Positions 47,301 through 59,440 of a stretch of 64,000 nt of DNA are shown one piece after another (position 1 is the first letter of the stretch; each line of letters starts with the position of its first letter). Source of the DNA: Glandiceps talaboti (Eukaryota; Hemichordata; Enteropneusta; Spengelidae); contig NC_135567.1 of the NCBI RefSeq assembly GCF_964340395.1, positions 4,219,899 through 4,283,898 on the forward strand. The letters are read 5' to 3'. A program made the position numbers and the translations under genes. Under the pieces are notes generated by a model, which saw nothing but the letters and a program-made list of their open reading frames with translations, searched no databases and was not told the origin of the DNA.

Positions 47301-48939
47301 AATGATGCTATTTCCTTTCCTTAAAAGTTGTATTTTTTAATATTAATAAATATATTTACATATATACCTGAAACTGTCCTATAATACCTTTATATGGTGA
47401 CCACTGACCTTGCATTTTGTACTGACCAATGCAACTACCCTATATCATAAATCTATCCTGAAAGTTCAGATACAAATTACATTTGCAAGTACAGCCTGTT
47501 TTTTTGACAAACATTGCGCCCCCAGTGGCAAGATTTACAGTCCTGTTTTTTGAGGTCGAAATTTAGAAAAATTATTCCTGTTTTGTTACTTTTGGGGATT
47601 TTTTGACCAAATTCGATATGTGTGTATATGTCACCATGTCAAATAACATATTAGTAGTTATTGTTGGAAAATTTTGTTTCCCTTTTTATTTATTTAAATT
47701 TTTATTATTATATATTTTTTATTTTAAATTTATCAATTCACGTCCAATTTTTACTAACTACATCCCCACCAAGCATCAAATTAGTCCCACTAGTTTCAGA
47801 TATTAAAATTTATGCACAGACAGATAGACAGACATATGGATATGTTACCATGTCTAAAGCTTGGTAGCATCTCATTGTTTAGTTGTGCAAAAATACTGTG
47901 TTTTCAAGTGACCTTGTAGGGATTAACAGTGGTTCCTAGAAGAGCATGCACGATAGTAATCCATAGTATCACTATTTTGTGCGATACGGTTGGTATGAAA
48001 TATGCATGAGATACAGGTAATAGTATGAGTTTGGGTTTGGAGGTCTCAGAGGAGTACCATTTTATACACAGTCCTCTTCCCCCAGGTCTGCCAATCTCGA
48101 TTTGTTGTATTTTCCCTACGTAGTCTTTTTTCAATCCATTTTCAATATACAGTGGCGCCAAACGTAAAACTTTATTGCGCATGCGAGAGCAAATAAATTT
48201 TTAATAGCCGAGGGAAATTGATTCTGACTGAGTAGCACTTGACCCTAAAGCCATGCTATAGGGTCTATGATGAAACATTTATGTCATAGTAACTTGACGA
48301 TCATATTGAAAATAAAATAGTGTGCCTGATTCAGAGAGCTTTTGACGACGTTTTGTCCAGAAACACGCTCACATTTTCCAATTCACATGGTACCTCACAG
48401 ATTTACTCCATATTGACTAATTCAGTGATGAACAATTGAGTATCGAATCTTGGCAGGCTTGTAGGTTTTTTAGCCAAACACAATTAAATATATTTAATAT
48501 TCTTTTCATGTTTATAACATTTTTATTGTAAAGGCAGAAGATGTTCATGATATATGCTTGAAATTGCTATAAAATGGTTGTAAGACTGTCAAGATTAAAT
48601 CTACTTTAACAAAATATCTATCAGATTTAGAACTATGACAGATGATTAACTTTTTAGAGAATTGTATGCAAATCTTTAAAAAAAAAAGTCTATAAAACTT
48701 CTATAGACGAATTTGCGTAAAGCATGTAAAAATCCAACTAATTAAAAGTACTTCAGAATTTCTATAATAGTCTACAAAAGTTCTATAAAACCTTTTTGTA
48801 AGGGTAGCTGGTTTTTTATGAAAATATGCAAGTACTTACCTTATCAACTTGACAAATTACAGTCAAATATTCTCTGATGTCACATTGTACACGTCACAGA
48901 GTAGATAAATAAGATATTAGTCATCTAAAATCAACTTAC
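47301..48939. other. Non-coding stretch with a repeat shared with 57885-58060
   Basis: At about 47370-47535 the text 'CCTATAATACCTTTATATGG' through 'GACAAACATTGCGCCCCCAG' and 'TGGCAAGATTTACAG' matches 57885-58060 in the same orientation. No gene is recognised in the rest. It precedes the ankyrin exon, so part is probably intron. Confidence 0.5.
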
Positions 48940-49038
48940 GCCATTTACTGAATTTACTTGGGCCCCAGCTTCCAGCAACAATTTACAGATATCCAAATGC
49001 CCCTTCCAAGCTCCGAAATGTAGACTTGTCCATTTATC
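48940..49038 (-). CDS. Ankyrin-repeat exon (one complete 33-residue repeat)
   Basis: The minus strand encodes DKWTSLHFGAWKGHLDICKL followed by LLEAGAQVNSVNG, a full ankyrin repeat with the TxLH motif, the GHLDICKLLL helix pair and the AQVN turn. An AG acceptor (49039-49040) and a GTAAG donor (48935-48939) bound exactly 99 nt in phase 0. Size, phase, strand and the DK start match the exon at 745-843. It has no ATG, so it escapes open-frame listings. It belongs to an ankyrin-repeat protein gene on the minus strand. Whether both exons belong to one gene is not known. Confidence 0.85.
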
Positions 49039-49394
49039 CTATAATCAAAGGATACAAACTTATTAATTCCCCTTTTTATAATATTGCGATGTATTATATC
49101 AATAAATATTATTTTAATCTCTTTGTGTAAATATACAAATATTTTCTTGAAATGTTTCCTAAGTCTTATTATTATTATTATATAGATTGATTAATGAGTA
49201 AGGTCGGTAATTGTGAGTGACTGTTTGGTCCCACAGCTGCCGACGACAGTGAGCTGGACCCTGCCTGTTGACAAAATGCAGAATGCACACACACAACCAC
49301 TCATTTGTAATTTGCTGTCTCAATCTTAGTTCTCACTAGATAAGATTATACAAAAATCACCTTCACTCTCTGGAAATTCATTTGGCATGGGTAG
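49039..49394. other. Non-coding stretch
   Basis: AT-rich, then a GC-richer stretch (49230-49290) with a CAG preceded by TTTGTCAA on the minus strand. I could not support an exon there. Confidence 0.35.
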
Positions 49395-50035
49395 CATTTA
49401 AAAAAAATGGCAATGGCATGACCTTGTTGGAATTATGGTATATATTCGTGTCCCTGTTTCTTATCTGTAATACTATTCTTTAATATTATTTCATCAAGAG
49501 TGATAACATAACTATACATAATACATAATGTATTACCTACCACACAAGTTACAGACCATGTCATGTTCTACTCTTCAATATAAAGGGATTAATACACATT
49601 GTACATTTTCTATTTTGGACACTACCCGGTACATGTTATTGACACTAATACAAATCACCACATCTCATCAGACTTCAGTTTGTATTATACATTGTAGGTA
49701 TTAGCACCTAAAGTTCTGTAACATACCAGTGACTTTACTATATCTACAATGGTAATGCCACTATACCAATGTTATGGACACTACATGGACCGTTTTGTAT
49801 GTGTTATGCATGTGAAACTCATTTAAAACTTACAAAAACTTTAGCTTTTCGAAAACTTAGAAATATTACCTTCAAGGCTACAACTAATCTACAAATTGCC
49901 TTAGTAGACCCACACAAACTCTAGTTCTGCTAGGGGAGATCCCTAGGACTTCCTCACCCCCAGAGGTCACGCATGCAGTCAACCAACAATCAGATACGCC
50001 AAAATTTACTTTCATAATGGTATTAAACTTGTCAT
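49395..50035 (-). mobile_element. Fragment of the TIR transposon family (copy P4)
   Basis: Colinear with 45480-46190 of copy P1 ('GTGTCCCTGTTTCTTA', 'AATCACCACATCTCATCAGA', 'ACTCATTTAAAAC', 'TCACCCCCAGAGGTCAC'). Neither terminus is present. A Helitron-like copy follows directly. Confidence 0.75.
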
Positions 50036-51130
50036 AAACATTTTAACCAATGGCATTGTAGCACAACTGTACAGTTTTTAAAAAAATGTTTATCCACATG
50101 TTGAACCATGCTAGGTATAGGTGGTCATTTGCTGAATGATTATCCAGTTGCCTATCCAACCATGCTGTTATCTTTGCAATATATGCGATCATTTGGCTGT
50201 TGGTATGGGCGTGGTCATGTTGCTAGGCACATTAACATACATTTTTTAAAATATTTATTCTTTTGTCTATTAATTCATGTTATCTTTGCAATATATGCGA
50301 TCGTTTGGCTGTTGGCATGGGCGTGGTCTTGTTGCTAGGCATTTTTAAAATATTTATTCATGTCTATTACTTCCTGTTGTTATCTTTGCAATATACGTGA
50401 TCATTTGGCGTGGTCTTTTTGCTAAATAAATTTACACAAACTTTATGGAAGTTTTTTCACTTGTCTATTAATCCCTGTTGTTATCTTTGTGAAATACACG
50501 ACCATTTGGCTGTTGCTATAGGTGTGGTCATGGCTGCTAGGGATATTTGCATACAATCTTTGAATGTTTACTGACTTGTTTGACCAAAATATACTGCAAT
50601 TTGGTTGTTGGTAAGGGTGTGGTCATGGTTGCTAAGGCCATTTTTACACCTAATTTGCATATCTTTCATGGAATCATTGTATCTTTAGTATTTCTTCATC
50701 CATACATCCGTAGATGCATTCCCATTAAATTCCAGCCCTGTCTGCTCAGTGGTTTTGGAATTATTGATTTTTGACCAAAAGACACATTTTTAGCCCTATT
50801 TGGATATCACCGATGGGACCATCATGAACAATTCTTTAGTAAAAACACCCTGAAAAACGTTTCACCCAAATTTCAGCCCGATCTGCCCAGTAGTTTCTGA
50901 GTTTAAGTTTTTTGACCAAAAATAACATTTTTTTTACCCAAATCTGAAACTGATGGTAAGATCATTTTGATTTGAACAATTTCCCAACTTGACAGCCAAG
51001 GTAATGGACCCACCAAATATCATGGCAATCGGTTTTTGACTATACACACACACATCGACACACATATTGACAGACAGACAGACGCCAGGTGATCCCTATA
51101 GCAATACTGAACCTCAGTTCAGTTTTGCTA
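50036..51130 (+). mobile_element. Complete Helitron-like tandem-repeat element, copy H4
   Basis: The 5' end is CCAATGGCATTGTAGCACAA. About five units with 'GCTGTTGGTATGGGCGTGG' follow, then the second module type ('CACCTAATTTGCATATC', 'TTTTTGACCAAAAG'). Next come 'CCACCAAATATCATGGCAAT', a short CA run, a GACA run, 'GATCCCTATAGCAAT' and the hairpin ACTGAAC-CTCA-GTTCAGT (51106-51123), ending TTTTGCTAA. The TAGCACAACTG start and the ...TTGTGCTA-type end are inverted relatives. It encodes no protein. Confidence 0.8.
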
Positions 51131-51339
51131 ATTATGATGGATTGATTTAGATGTACATGGTACATGGTCAACCTCATTTGCATAATTTTGAATAAAACAA
51201 GTTTCGTGTTAAAATCATGACATGATTGACATAATACACAAATATCCTTTACATCTGCCATACTTAGTAGACTGAGTGACCATTATATAATATAGGGTAT
51301 TGACCAGGAGAAATTACAGTGACAGGGCTAGGGGATAAT

Positions 51340-51965
51340 AGAATAAAGTGGGACCTAATCAAACTTAAGATCATCCAGTATAGCAAGAAAAAAACTAAAC
51401 ATTGTAAACAAAACATTGTTGATCTGGAAAACAGGATTGCCTAATTACAGAGGAAGATTTCCATTTCCCCCAATGAGCTCTACCTCGCCAATCTACCTTG
51501 CTTGAGATCTACCTGGTATCAAAAGGGGGAAGGGGAACATTAAGTATTTCCTGAACTTAGAAAAGCATCACAAAAAGAAATGAATGTATAAAGCCACGCA
51601 CTTGAAGAAAGACCATAATGTAATCATTAACCAGCTAACATAAACTGTATCAGGAATCAGATCTTTCTACTCAAATCTATACGAGGTCCAGCCATTTGGG
51701 GAGGAAGAATGGCAATGCTAGGAGACCCTGATACAGAATCTCAGGAATTACTTGATACCATCTTGCAACAGAGAGCTTTTTAATACATTAGCCACGATGA
51801 CAGTTAATACATCGTCTGCAAATGGTGGGATAACAGTAGAGTTTTCTATAAACATTTTTGGCCATTACTGAATGCTTAGGTGGTGGATTCCTTCAATACG
51901 GCTTTTGAACAAAGAGAGTTCTCAATCTCCCAGAAACAAAGTATCATTACTCTGATAGACAAAAG
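51340..51965 (+). pseudogene. Tx1/L1-like ORF2 fragment: linker and start of reverse transcriptase
   Basis: The plus strand reads WDLIKLKIIQYSKKK, then LRSTWYQKGKGNIKYFLNLE with KHHKKK, then SGIRSFYSNLYE. These are the conserved region between endonuclease and reverse transcriptase in Tx1/L1 elements. The reverse transcriptase start follows as FYKHFWPLL, VVDSFNTAFEQ and SISQKQSIITLIDK. Several frameshifts and stops break it. It is cut at 51965 by the start of a Helitron-like element. It is not a continuation of the Tx1 insertion at 14.2-15.5 kb, which holds a later part of the protein. Confidence 0.78.
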
Positions 51966-52503
51966 CGCCAATGGTGCTTTAGCACAACTGTTGACAGAAC
52001 ACATTAATTTTCTGTAATGATTATGTGGTCTTTTGTGCTATACATATTTGCATACATTCTTTGAAGGTGTATTCCCGTGCCTTCTCATACATGGTGTTAT
52101 ATCTGCAATATACACAATAATTTAATATTAATATGGGTGTGGTCTTGTTGCTAGGCATATCTACATACAATTTTGCAATGCTCATCCATTTACCTTACCG
52201 TCACCAGTGTTATTTTGGCATTATGTCATTGTTTACCTTTATTGCTTAGGGCATTTACACATTTTACATATTTTACAATAATGTTTACTCAATCGCCTAC
52301 CCATCCCATGTGACTGTTGCTAAGGGCATGGTCATGGTTGCTAGGGCCAATTACATAAGTATGACACATTCACAATTTGCAGACTAACAGTAACACTTTC
52401 TGAATTATAACCAAATTTCTTCTCCAGTAGTTCGATAGGTAAAGTTCAATACCAAAATCACTTACAAGACAGAAAGACAGACAGACAGACAGACAGACAG
52501 GCA
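51966..52503 (+). mobile_element. Helitron-like element copy H5 (truncated 3' end)
   Basis: It starts 'CGCCAATGGTGCTTTAGCAC' directly after the Tx1 LIDKS codons. It has about three degenerate first-type modules, then 'ACCAAATTTCTTCTCCAGTA', and ends in a (GACA)n run at about 52475-52502. The 3' hairpin is missing. Confidence 0.65.
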
Positions 52504-52783
52504 GTTTAACTTGAACCAACCTGTTATTCACTGTTAAAGTTATGAAAACAATGTTTCCAAGCAACCTCAAGGAGAGATTAATTGTAGTGCCATTCACACA
52601 CACTCGTTACATTATTTTAAGTACCTCATAAAATTGTTAATGGTTTAATGAGATCAAAAAACAATAATTTCTGAACACTCCTAATAATGAACTTGAACAA
52701 AAAAGTAAAGATAAGTATGCTTCAGTAAATACTATGAGCAATAATTTCACCCTAAAAATAGTTGAGTAATAACTCTACCCTAA

Positions 52784-54561
52784 GGGACCGGTCAGTTTCT
52801 TCAGCCTGGGGGCGGGGGGTGGATTCTTAACTTGGGCCGACAAAGAGACACTGACCCCCCCCCCCCCATCACTTAATTTTAAAACATGATGACCCCCCCA
52901 CCCCCCATATATATATAATATTCACATGACAGGTATTTTTTTATCGTGGCTCAGTGTGGATGCTTGACTGTCTTGCATCTACTTTATAAGATCCCAGGTT
53001 AGCACTATCATAATTATAATTATTGACTACACAGGGTAAATATATTCCAAAAGGATCTTGACAGTGAAAGATATTGGAAAGCTTGAGCAGGGAATATGTA
53101 TATCTCTTATGGGGGTCCTGGTGGTTTTTGTACTCTGAAAAGTCAATTTTGAGACTATTTAGACCCTTTCAGACAATAATTTCCAAGCTTTACAAGAAAG
53201 ACAGCACCAACATGTAAAAAGCAACTACACAGGGTTGAAATATTTTTGAAATATACTTTGATAGCATCTTGACAAAGGGGAAGAGCTTGAAACTGAGATA
53301 TGTCCACCTCATGTTGGGGATCCAAAGGGGTCTCCCTCTAGAAGCCCTGGAGGATTTTTAATCTTAAAGTCAATTTTTAGGCTATTCAGACCCTTTCAAG
53401 CAATAACTTAATCCATGCTTTACAAGACAGCACCATCAAGTATCAGAAACTATTCTTTATAACTTACACAGGATTGAAATATGTTCTTAAAAAGTTAAAT
53501 GGCATCATTATTTACATGTAGTAAAGGTCAGCACATCTACTAGTAGTATCATTGGTAGGGGAGATTTGGAGTTTAAGGCAATTTTAGACTCCCTTGGCAA
53601 ACATTTCACATCTTTAAAAGACTATCATCTCAAATTAGAATTCGGTGAAAATATTTAAGAAAAGTTTAATACCATTATGACTGTAAACAGGTTGTTGGCG
53701 CATCTGAGTATTGGTTGAATGCTTGAGTGACCTCTGGGGGTGAGGGAGTCCTTGGGCGTTTTCCCCTGGCAGATCTGCAGTTTTTTGCTTCTATTAAGGC
53801 AATGTTTAGGTTATTCATAGCCTTTGGGGTAATATTTCCAAGCTTCGAATAGCTAATGTAAATGTAAGTTTTAAACGAGTTTCCCATGTCACATAAAATT
53901 GCTCTGTAACATTTGTATAGTGGCATTAATATTGCATGTATAGTAAAGTCACCGGTATGTTAGAGAACTTTAGGTGGTCATACCTAGTGTATAATAGAAA
54001 CTGGAATCTGATGAGATGTGGTGATTTGTAGTGTCAATAACATGTAGTGTCCAAAAAGAAAGTGTATTCTTCCTTTCTGACAAGTTCATAGTGACGAGTA
54101 GGACACATTTTAGATTAACTTCTTTTATAAACTATCTATGAAGATTACCATTATGAAACCTTCAAGTTCACTTTTGCCCCAAAGTGCAATATAAGTGAAG
54201 CACTGATTGTGAAACAGCCAAGCATTTACATGACATGTTCTGTAACTAGTGTGGTAGCTAGGTAATACATGTATATGTATATTTATAGTTATGCTTGAAC
54301 TAATAAGTAAGAATTCATGTAAGAAACAGGGAGAAAAACAAATATTTACATGTACCACATTTCAGACAACTTGCTATATGCCATTGTAGAAAAGGGATTT
54401 TTTTTCTTCTATCACAATCCAAAACACAATGACCCCTCCCCTATCCACAAGTTTGAAAAGCGCATGACCCCCCCCCCCCCTACTGCCAATTTCAAAAACA
54501 GGGTGACCCCCCTCCCAATCCACCGCCCCCCCCCCCCCGGCCGAAGAAACTGACCGGTCCC
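52784..54561 (+). mobile_element. Non-autonomous TIR transposon, best copy (P2), TAA target duplication
   Basis: The left end reads GGGACCGGTCAGTTTCTTC and the right end is its reverse complement. Each is followed inward by a G- or C-rich run. TAA flanks both sides (52781-52783 and 54562-54564). A 3-bp TWA target duplication is the habit of PIF/Harbinger transposons, so that is the likely superfamily. The interior has three imperfect tandem units of about 190 bp ('TTTCAGACAATAATTTCCAA', 'ACAAGACAGCACCA') and then a unique part. No transposase frame is present. Length is 1778 bp. Confidence 0.85.
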
Positions 54562-54564
54562 TAA

Positions 54565-55482
54565 TATAGTTAAATTCATCTTATCCCCCTGTAAATCTAT
54601 TGTTTTTGGAAATGTTGTGAAATTAATAGAATAATTTTCCACAATCCAAAGTTTACCAGAATATCTCCATCTACTATGGAATAATATTCCCTCTTACTAC
54701 TAGCCTGGGTCCCCCTGCAGTCTAACCCTAACTGCATGACTAACATAATTATCATCTACTAGAGATTGCCAGAGTTGAGGAAGCAATGTGAAAGAGGCTT
54801 ATCAATAATGAACTTGATCAAAATGTAATGTCTCAATGTTGATGATTACGGTATTGCATTTTTGCTCTGGATTGTTTCCAATTTAGTGAGACTTCTGTAT
54901 GTCCCTCTCATAATATGACTTTTAACTAAGAATTAAGATAAAACACAAAAACTCTGCCATTTGTTAATTGACCTTACTGATAAGTAATGAGTATTTATTT
55001 TGGATTTAAGCAACTTTCCTTTAGGTCTGTTCATATTGCTTGAATACAATTGTAAATTAACTTTGAATAAACACAGGTAATCCCCTAGGATAATCACATC
55101 TCTAGTCTGTGCATAAATATGTACTTTTCCATATATTGAAATGTCACCATGCATTAAAAGCTTGATTAGGCCAAATAAAAAACATTCTTTGGTTCCGGTT
55201 ACCCAACCCCCACCTATTTTTTCACGCCGACCCTAAATTTTGTTTTTAGGTATTCGCGAAAAATAATAATAACATTGCGAAAATCGTGAAATCTCACAAG
55301 AAATAGTGGGTGCGGAAACTGACATCAACTTAAAAAAGACAATATAAAACTATTCTGTAATGGCTGTACATCTGTCACTTCCTGCATGTATGTACAATAA
55401 CGATTATTCTTAACGATTATTTTTTTCGGTGTTCTGCAAAAATAAACTTGGTCTGTCTATTTTACTTTTTTAGAATATAGCG
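54565..55482. other. Non-coding stretch
   Basis: No gene or shared repeat recognised. Confidence 0.4.
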
Positions 55483-56536
55483 CCAATGGCATTGTAGCAC
55501 AACTGTATTTAGGTGTTGTTATGGGCGTAGTCTTGTTGCTAGACATATCGCATCCATATTTTTGAATCTGTATTCAACTTGCTACCCATCCTTGTTGTTA
55601 TATTTGTAATATGCATCATTTCACTGTTGCTAACGGTCTTGGTTGCAAAGGCACATTGTGTCATAATATTTTAAACAATAACTGGAGAATAACACCTCCT
55701 GAAACATCCCCACCACATTTCAACCCAATTCACCATTCAATTTAAAGATATAAGTTTTTGACAACAATTGTCATTTTTAGACCTAATTTGCATATCACAG
55801 ATGGTATCATCCTGTTATGAATACAGCTCCACTGACACATCCCCAGATGCATCCACATTAAATTTCAGCCCAATCTGCTTTGTTTTAGAATTATAGAGTT
55901 TGACCAAAATGTTCATATCATTAATGGGATGGATCATCATGTTATGAACAATTCTTAATCTAAACATCATCAACTTTCAACGAAATCTGCTAAATTATTT
56001 TGGAATTATAGATTTTTGACCAAAAAGACACATTTTTAGCCCTAATTTGTATATAACTGATGGGGTCATCATGCTGTGACCAATTCCTAATATAAGCATC
56101 CTGAAGAATATTCCAGCGACATTTCAGCCCAATATGCTCAGAAGTTTTGGAATTAAAGATTTTTGACCAAAAAGACGCCCCTTTAGACCTAATTTGCATA
56201 TCATTGATAGGATCATGATGTTATTAACAGTTCATAATCTAAACACCACTAAGAGTGTTCTCATCAAATTTCAGACCGATCTGCCAAGTATTTTTTTAGT
56301 TTCAAATCACACATCAGTGGTAAGATCATTTTGAATTGAACAATTTCCCAACTAAACGCCCAAGGTAATATACCCACTAAATATCATGTCAATTGGTTGA
56401 GCTGTTAAGTTGTTTACACACACACACACACATACACACACATCCAAAGACAGACAGATGGACAGACAGACAGACAGACAAACCCTTTGCCATGACTGTA
56501 TCACTACTGAACCTAAGAAGTTGAGTTGTGCTAAAA
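55483..56536 (+). mobile_element. Helitron-like tandem-repeat element with both ends, copy H6
   Basis: The start is CGCCAATGGCATTGTAGCAC. It has only two degenerate first-type modules but four second-type modules ('GACCTAATTTGCATATCA', 'TTTTTGACCAAAAAGACAC'), spaced about 150 bp. (CA)n and (GACA)n runs follow at 56415-56480, then 'ACTGAACCTAAGAAGTTGAG' and TTGTGCTAAAA. The hairpin is weaker than in copy H4. Confidence 0.75.
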
Positions 56537-57129
56537 AAAAAAACCAACAACATAGTACAGTTGTTTTCTTGAAAAAAATACAGGGTTTATGCACACAACA
56601 TTTCTCAGACATCATTATGGACATGAGATCTCAAAACAAAACTTCATATAATTCCTGATTAAACCTGCACTAGCTGCATTATTTTTGCATTTTGTTCATC
56701 ACAACAATGAACAATGTATTCGTATAAATATGTTCAATAACTTATTAAATGAGATTGTACTTATTAATTTGTGGTCAATTATATCTATAAGTAGTATAAT
56801 CTTGGGTTGAAATCTTTGCCGTTGGGAAATGTGTAATGCTCCACTAGCTGAATTTCAGGAATTTTTTCATCAAGACATCAACAATATATACCTGTTCAAT
56901 AACTTATAAAATGACATAATGTTAATTTCTGCTTAGTTAAATGTGTATGCAGTATAACAACGTTAGGGGCACTGATATATTGTATGTACAATCAATCACT
57001 ATAATTGTATTTTATTGTGTGCACACCTATGCATATATGTACACACAGATGTTTACATTCACATTCACATTCACTATACTGCAGGGTGTACTATATACTG
57101 ATATAATCGTTAAACAAGTTTCAACAAGT
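56537..57129. other. Non-coding stretch
   Basis: No gene recognised. A (CATTCA)n-like short run lies at about 57056-57074. Confidence 0.4.
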
Positions 57130-57370
57130 GACATATCAGTCAGAATAGCTCCGCTTTTTTTTATTTGTTAGTCTGTTGTTGTTGGTGGTGGTGTTGGAGG
57201 GGGGGGGGGGTTAACATGTTGTAGTGGTTCTGTTGTCCACTATGAAGTTTCGTTTTAGCAAAGTAATAAAGTGGTTAGTGTTTTCATATGATGACTCACA
57301 CACACTAACGAACACATTTCACACAGAAAGTTGGTAAAATATAGTACTTTATAGTCATATTACAAAAATT
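57130..57370. repeat. Interspersed repeat shared with 40850-41060
   Basis: Second copy of the repeat with 'GTCAGAATAGCTCCGC' and 'AAGTTGGTAAAATATAGTAC', here with a GTT/G-rich insertion. Confidence 0.7.
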
Positions 57371-57860
57371 CTATTTTTACCTTTATTTTTGCATATTTAT
57401 AACCAAATCAATGTGTGTTCAACAAACTTATATCTGCTCATTCCAAGACACCTACACAACAAATTCGATTGGCCCAGTAGTTTTAGAGAAGATTTTTTAA
57501 GCATTTTTACCCCCAATTCTGTTTTTTACATCTAATTTGCATATTAATAAACCACTCAATTTGTCTTGTACAAACTTAGATCTGCTCATCCCAAAGACAT
57601 CCAAACAACAAATTTCAACTCATTTGGTCCAGTAGTTTTGGAGCAGAAAATTTTTGAAGCATTTTTACAAAAAATCTAATTTTAGACCTAATTTGCATAT
57701 TAATAACCCAGTCATATTGTCTTGAACAAACTTATATCTACTCATCCCAAGACACTCACATAATAAATTTCAACTCAATTGGCTTGGTAATTTTGGAGAA
57801 GATTTTTGAAACATTTTTACAAAAATTTATATTTTAGACCTAACTTGCATATTTATTAGC
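57371..57860. repeat. About 155-bp tandem units, three copies
   Basis: 'CTAATTTGCATATTAATAA' recurs at about 57533, 57688 and (diverged) 57840. Each is followed by 'CTTGAACAAACTTATATCT', 'CTCATCCCAAGACA', 'CAACTCAATTGG' and 'TTTTGGAGAAGATTTTTGAA'. The TTTGCATAT-type spacer resembles the second module of the Helitron-like family but is a distinct subfamily. Confidence 0.75.
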
Positions 57861-57884
57861 TGACTATGTATGTTTACATAATTA

Positions 57885-58060
57885 TATACCTATAATACTT
57901 TTATGTGATGACCTTTGACCTTGGAATTTGTGCTGACCAATGTAACTAAACATTATAAATCTATAATGAAAGTTTGGACAAACAATTATATTATGAAGTA
58001 TAGAAGATACATGTAGCTGGTTGTTGACAAACATTGTGCCCCCAGTGGCAAGACTTACTG
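57885..58060. repeat. Repeat shared with 47370-47535
   Basis: Same orientation, with 'GACAAACATTGTGCCCCCAG' as the best-conserved part. Confidence 0.7.
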
Positions 58061-58113
58061 TTTTTTTGGTCAAAATTTGTCATGGAAGACAGGGAGAACA
58101 AATGAAACATGCT

Positions 58114-58599
58114 ACTAACTGGAGATAAGTGTAAGTTTGTTGAGAACTAAGTCTTTTTACCAAAACAGTTTATAAACCTTGCACATACTCAGAATGGTTA
58201 ACCTAGAAATGTTTGATGTTTATAAGAGAATAATTTGAATTGGTAGTGAAAGCACTTCCTCAATAATTTCACTAACCAAATTAAAAGAATAAAATTGTCA
58301 CCAATTCCATGAATAAATACAGTTTTGCTTACAGATTGATACATGAGAAAAGATTTGCCGATTTGTTCTAGCATGGAAGTATCACCCACCATTCTAGAAT
58401 GGTAAACTCCAAACAAATTTGTCTTTACAGATGTCACATACATGTACATGTGTAATCTTATTGAATACATATTTCATTCAATAAGCCATTTGTGATAGTT
58501 TTGATTAGAATGGAATTCAATGCAAGGATTACATTTCATGTTAAAACAACATTACATAGTTCGTTGCAATACATGAATGGGGGGGGATTGTTCCATTGG
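58114..58599 (+). repeat. Segment B, source copy of a local duplication
   Basis: About 485 bp that reappear at 62710-63193 with only about three differences (one substitution, one T and one G less in the copy). The minus-strand 90-codon frame inside is identical in both, but it starts in ordinary AT-rich DNA and I do not regard it as a gene. Confidence 0.9.
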
Positions 58600-58669
58600 G
58601 CCGACAAAAAGTCACTGAACCCCCTCCCCTATATATAACCAAAAACATGCTAAAGCACGATAACCCCCC

Positions 58670-58708
<39 letters not shown>

Positions 58709-59440
58709 CATATTCACATGACAGGTACTTTTTTATCATAACTCAGTGTGGACTACTTGACAGTCTTGCAAATACATTATAAGATTTCAGGTTAGGATTA
58801 TCATAAAATTATTGACTACACAGGGTAAATATATTCCAAGAAGGGTTTAATAGAATCTTGAGTGAAAAGAAGGGGGAAAGTTTGAGAAGAGAATGTATAC
58901 ATCTCTCATGGGGGTCTGAGGGGAAGCCCTGGAGGTTTTTTACTCTGGAAAGTAAATTTTGAGACTATTCAGACACTTTCAGATAATAATTTTCAAGCTT
59001 TACAAGACAGCACCAACATGTACAAAACAACTACATAGGGTTGAAATATTTTTGAAATATAGTTTTTATAGCACCTTGACGGAATAGCTTGAGACTGGGA
59101 TGTGTCCACCTCATGTGGGGGGGGGGGGGTCCTAGGGGTCTCATCCTAAAAGCCCTGCAGATTATTTTTACTCTTAAAGCCAATTTTAGGCTATTCAGAC
59201 CCTTTCAAGCAATACATGTAACCTCCAAGCTTTACAAGACAGCACCATCAAGTATCAGAAACTATTCTTTATACCTTACTTAGGGTTTAAATATGTTCTT
59301 AAAAAGTTAAATGGCATTATTATAATAAAGGTCAGCACATCTAATGGTAGTACCATTGGTAAGGGAGATTTGGAGTTTTAAGGCAATTTTAGACTATCTT
59401 GGCAAACATTTCACTCCTTTAATATTTGATCACTCATCGT
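58580..59440 (+). mobile_element. Fragment of the TIR transposon family (copy P3)
   Basis: Colinear with 52810-53640 of copy P2 ('GGGCCGACAAAAAGTCACTG', 'ATATTCACATGACAGGTA', 'ACTCAGTGTGGA', tandem units with 'GACAGCACCAACATGTA'). The terminal TIR is missing on both sides. It contains its own (CA)n run at about 58672-58706. Confidence 0.75.

Noticed and set aside
58198-58470. 90-codon minus-strand frame, identical at 62794-63066
   Set aside because: The identity comes from a recent DNA duplication, not from protein-level selection. The peptide looks like AT-rich chance sequence.
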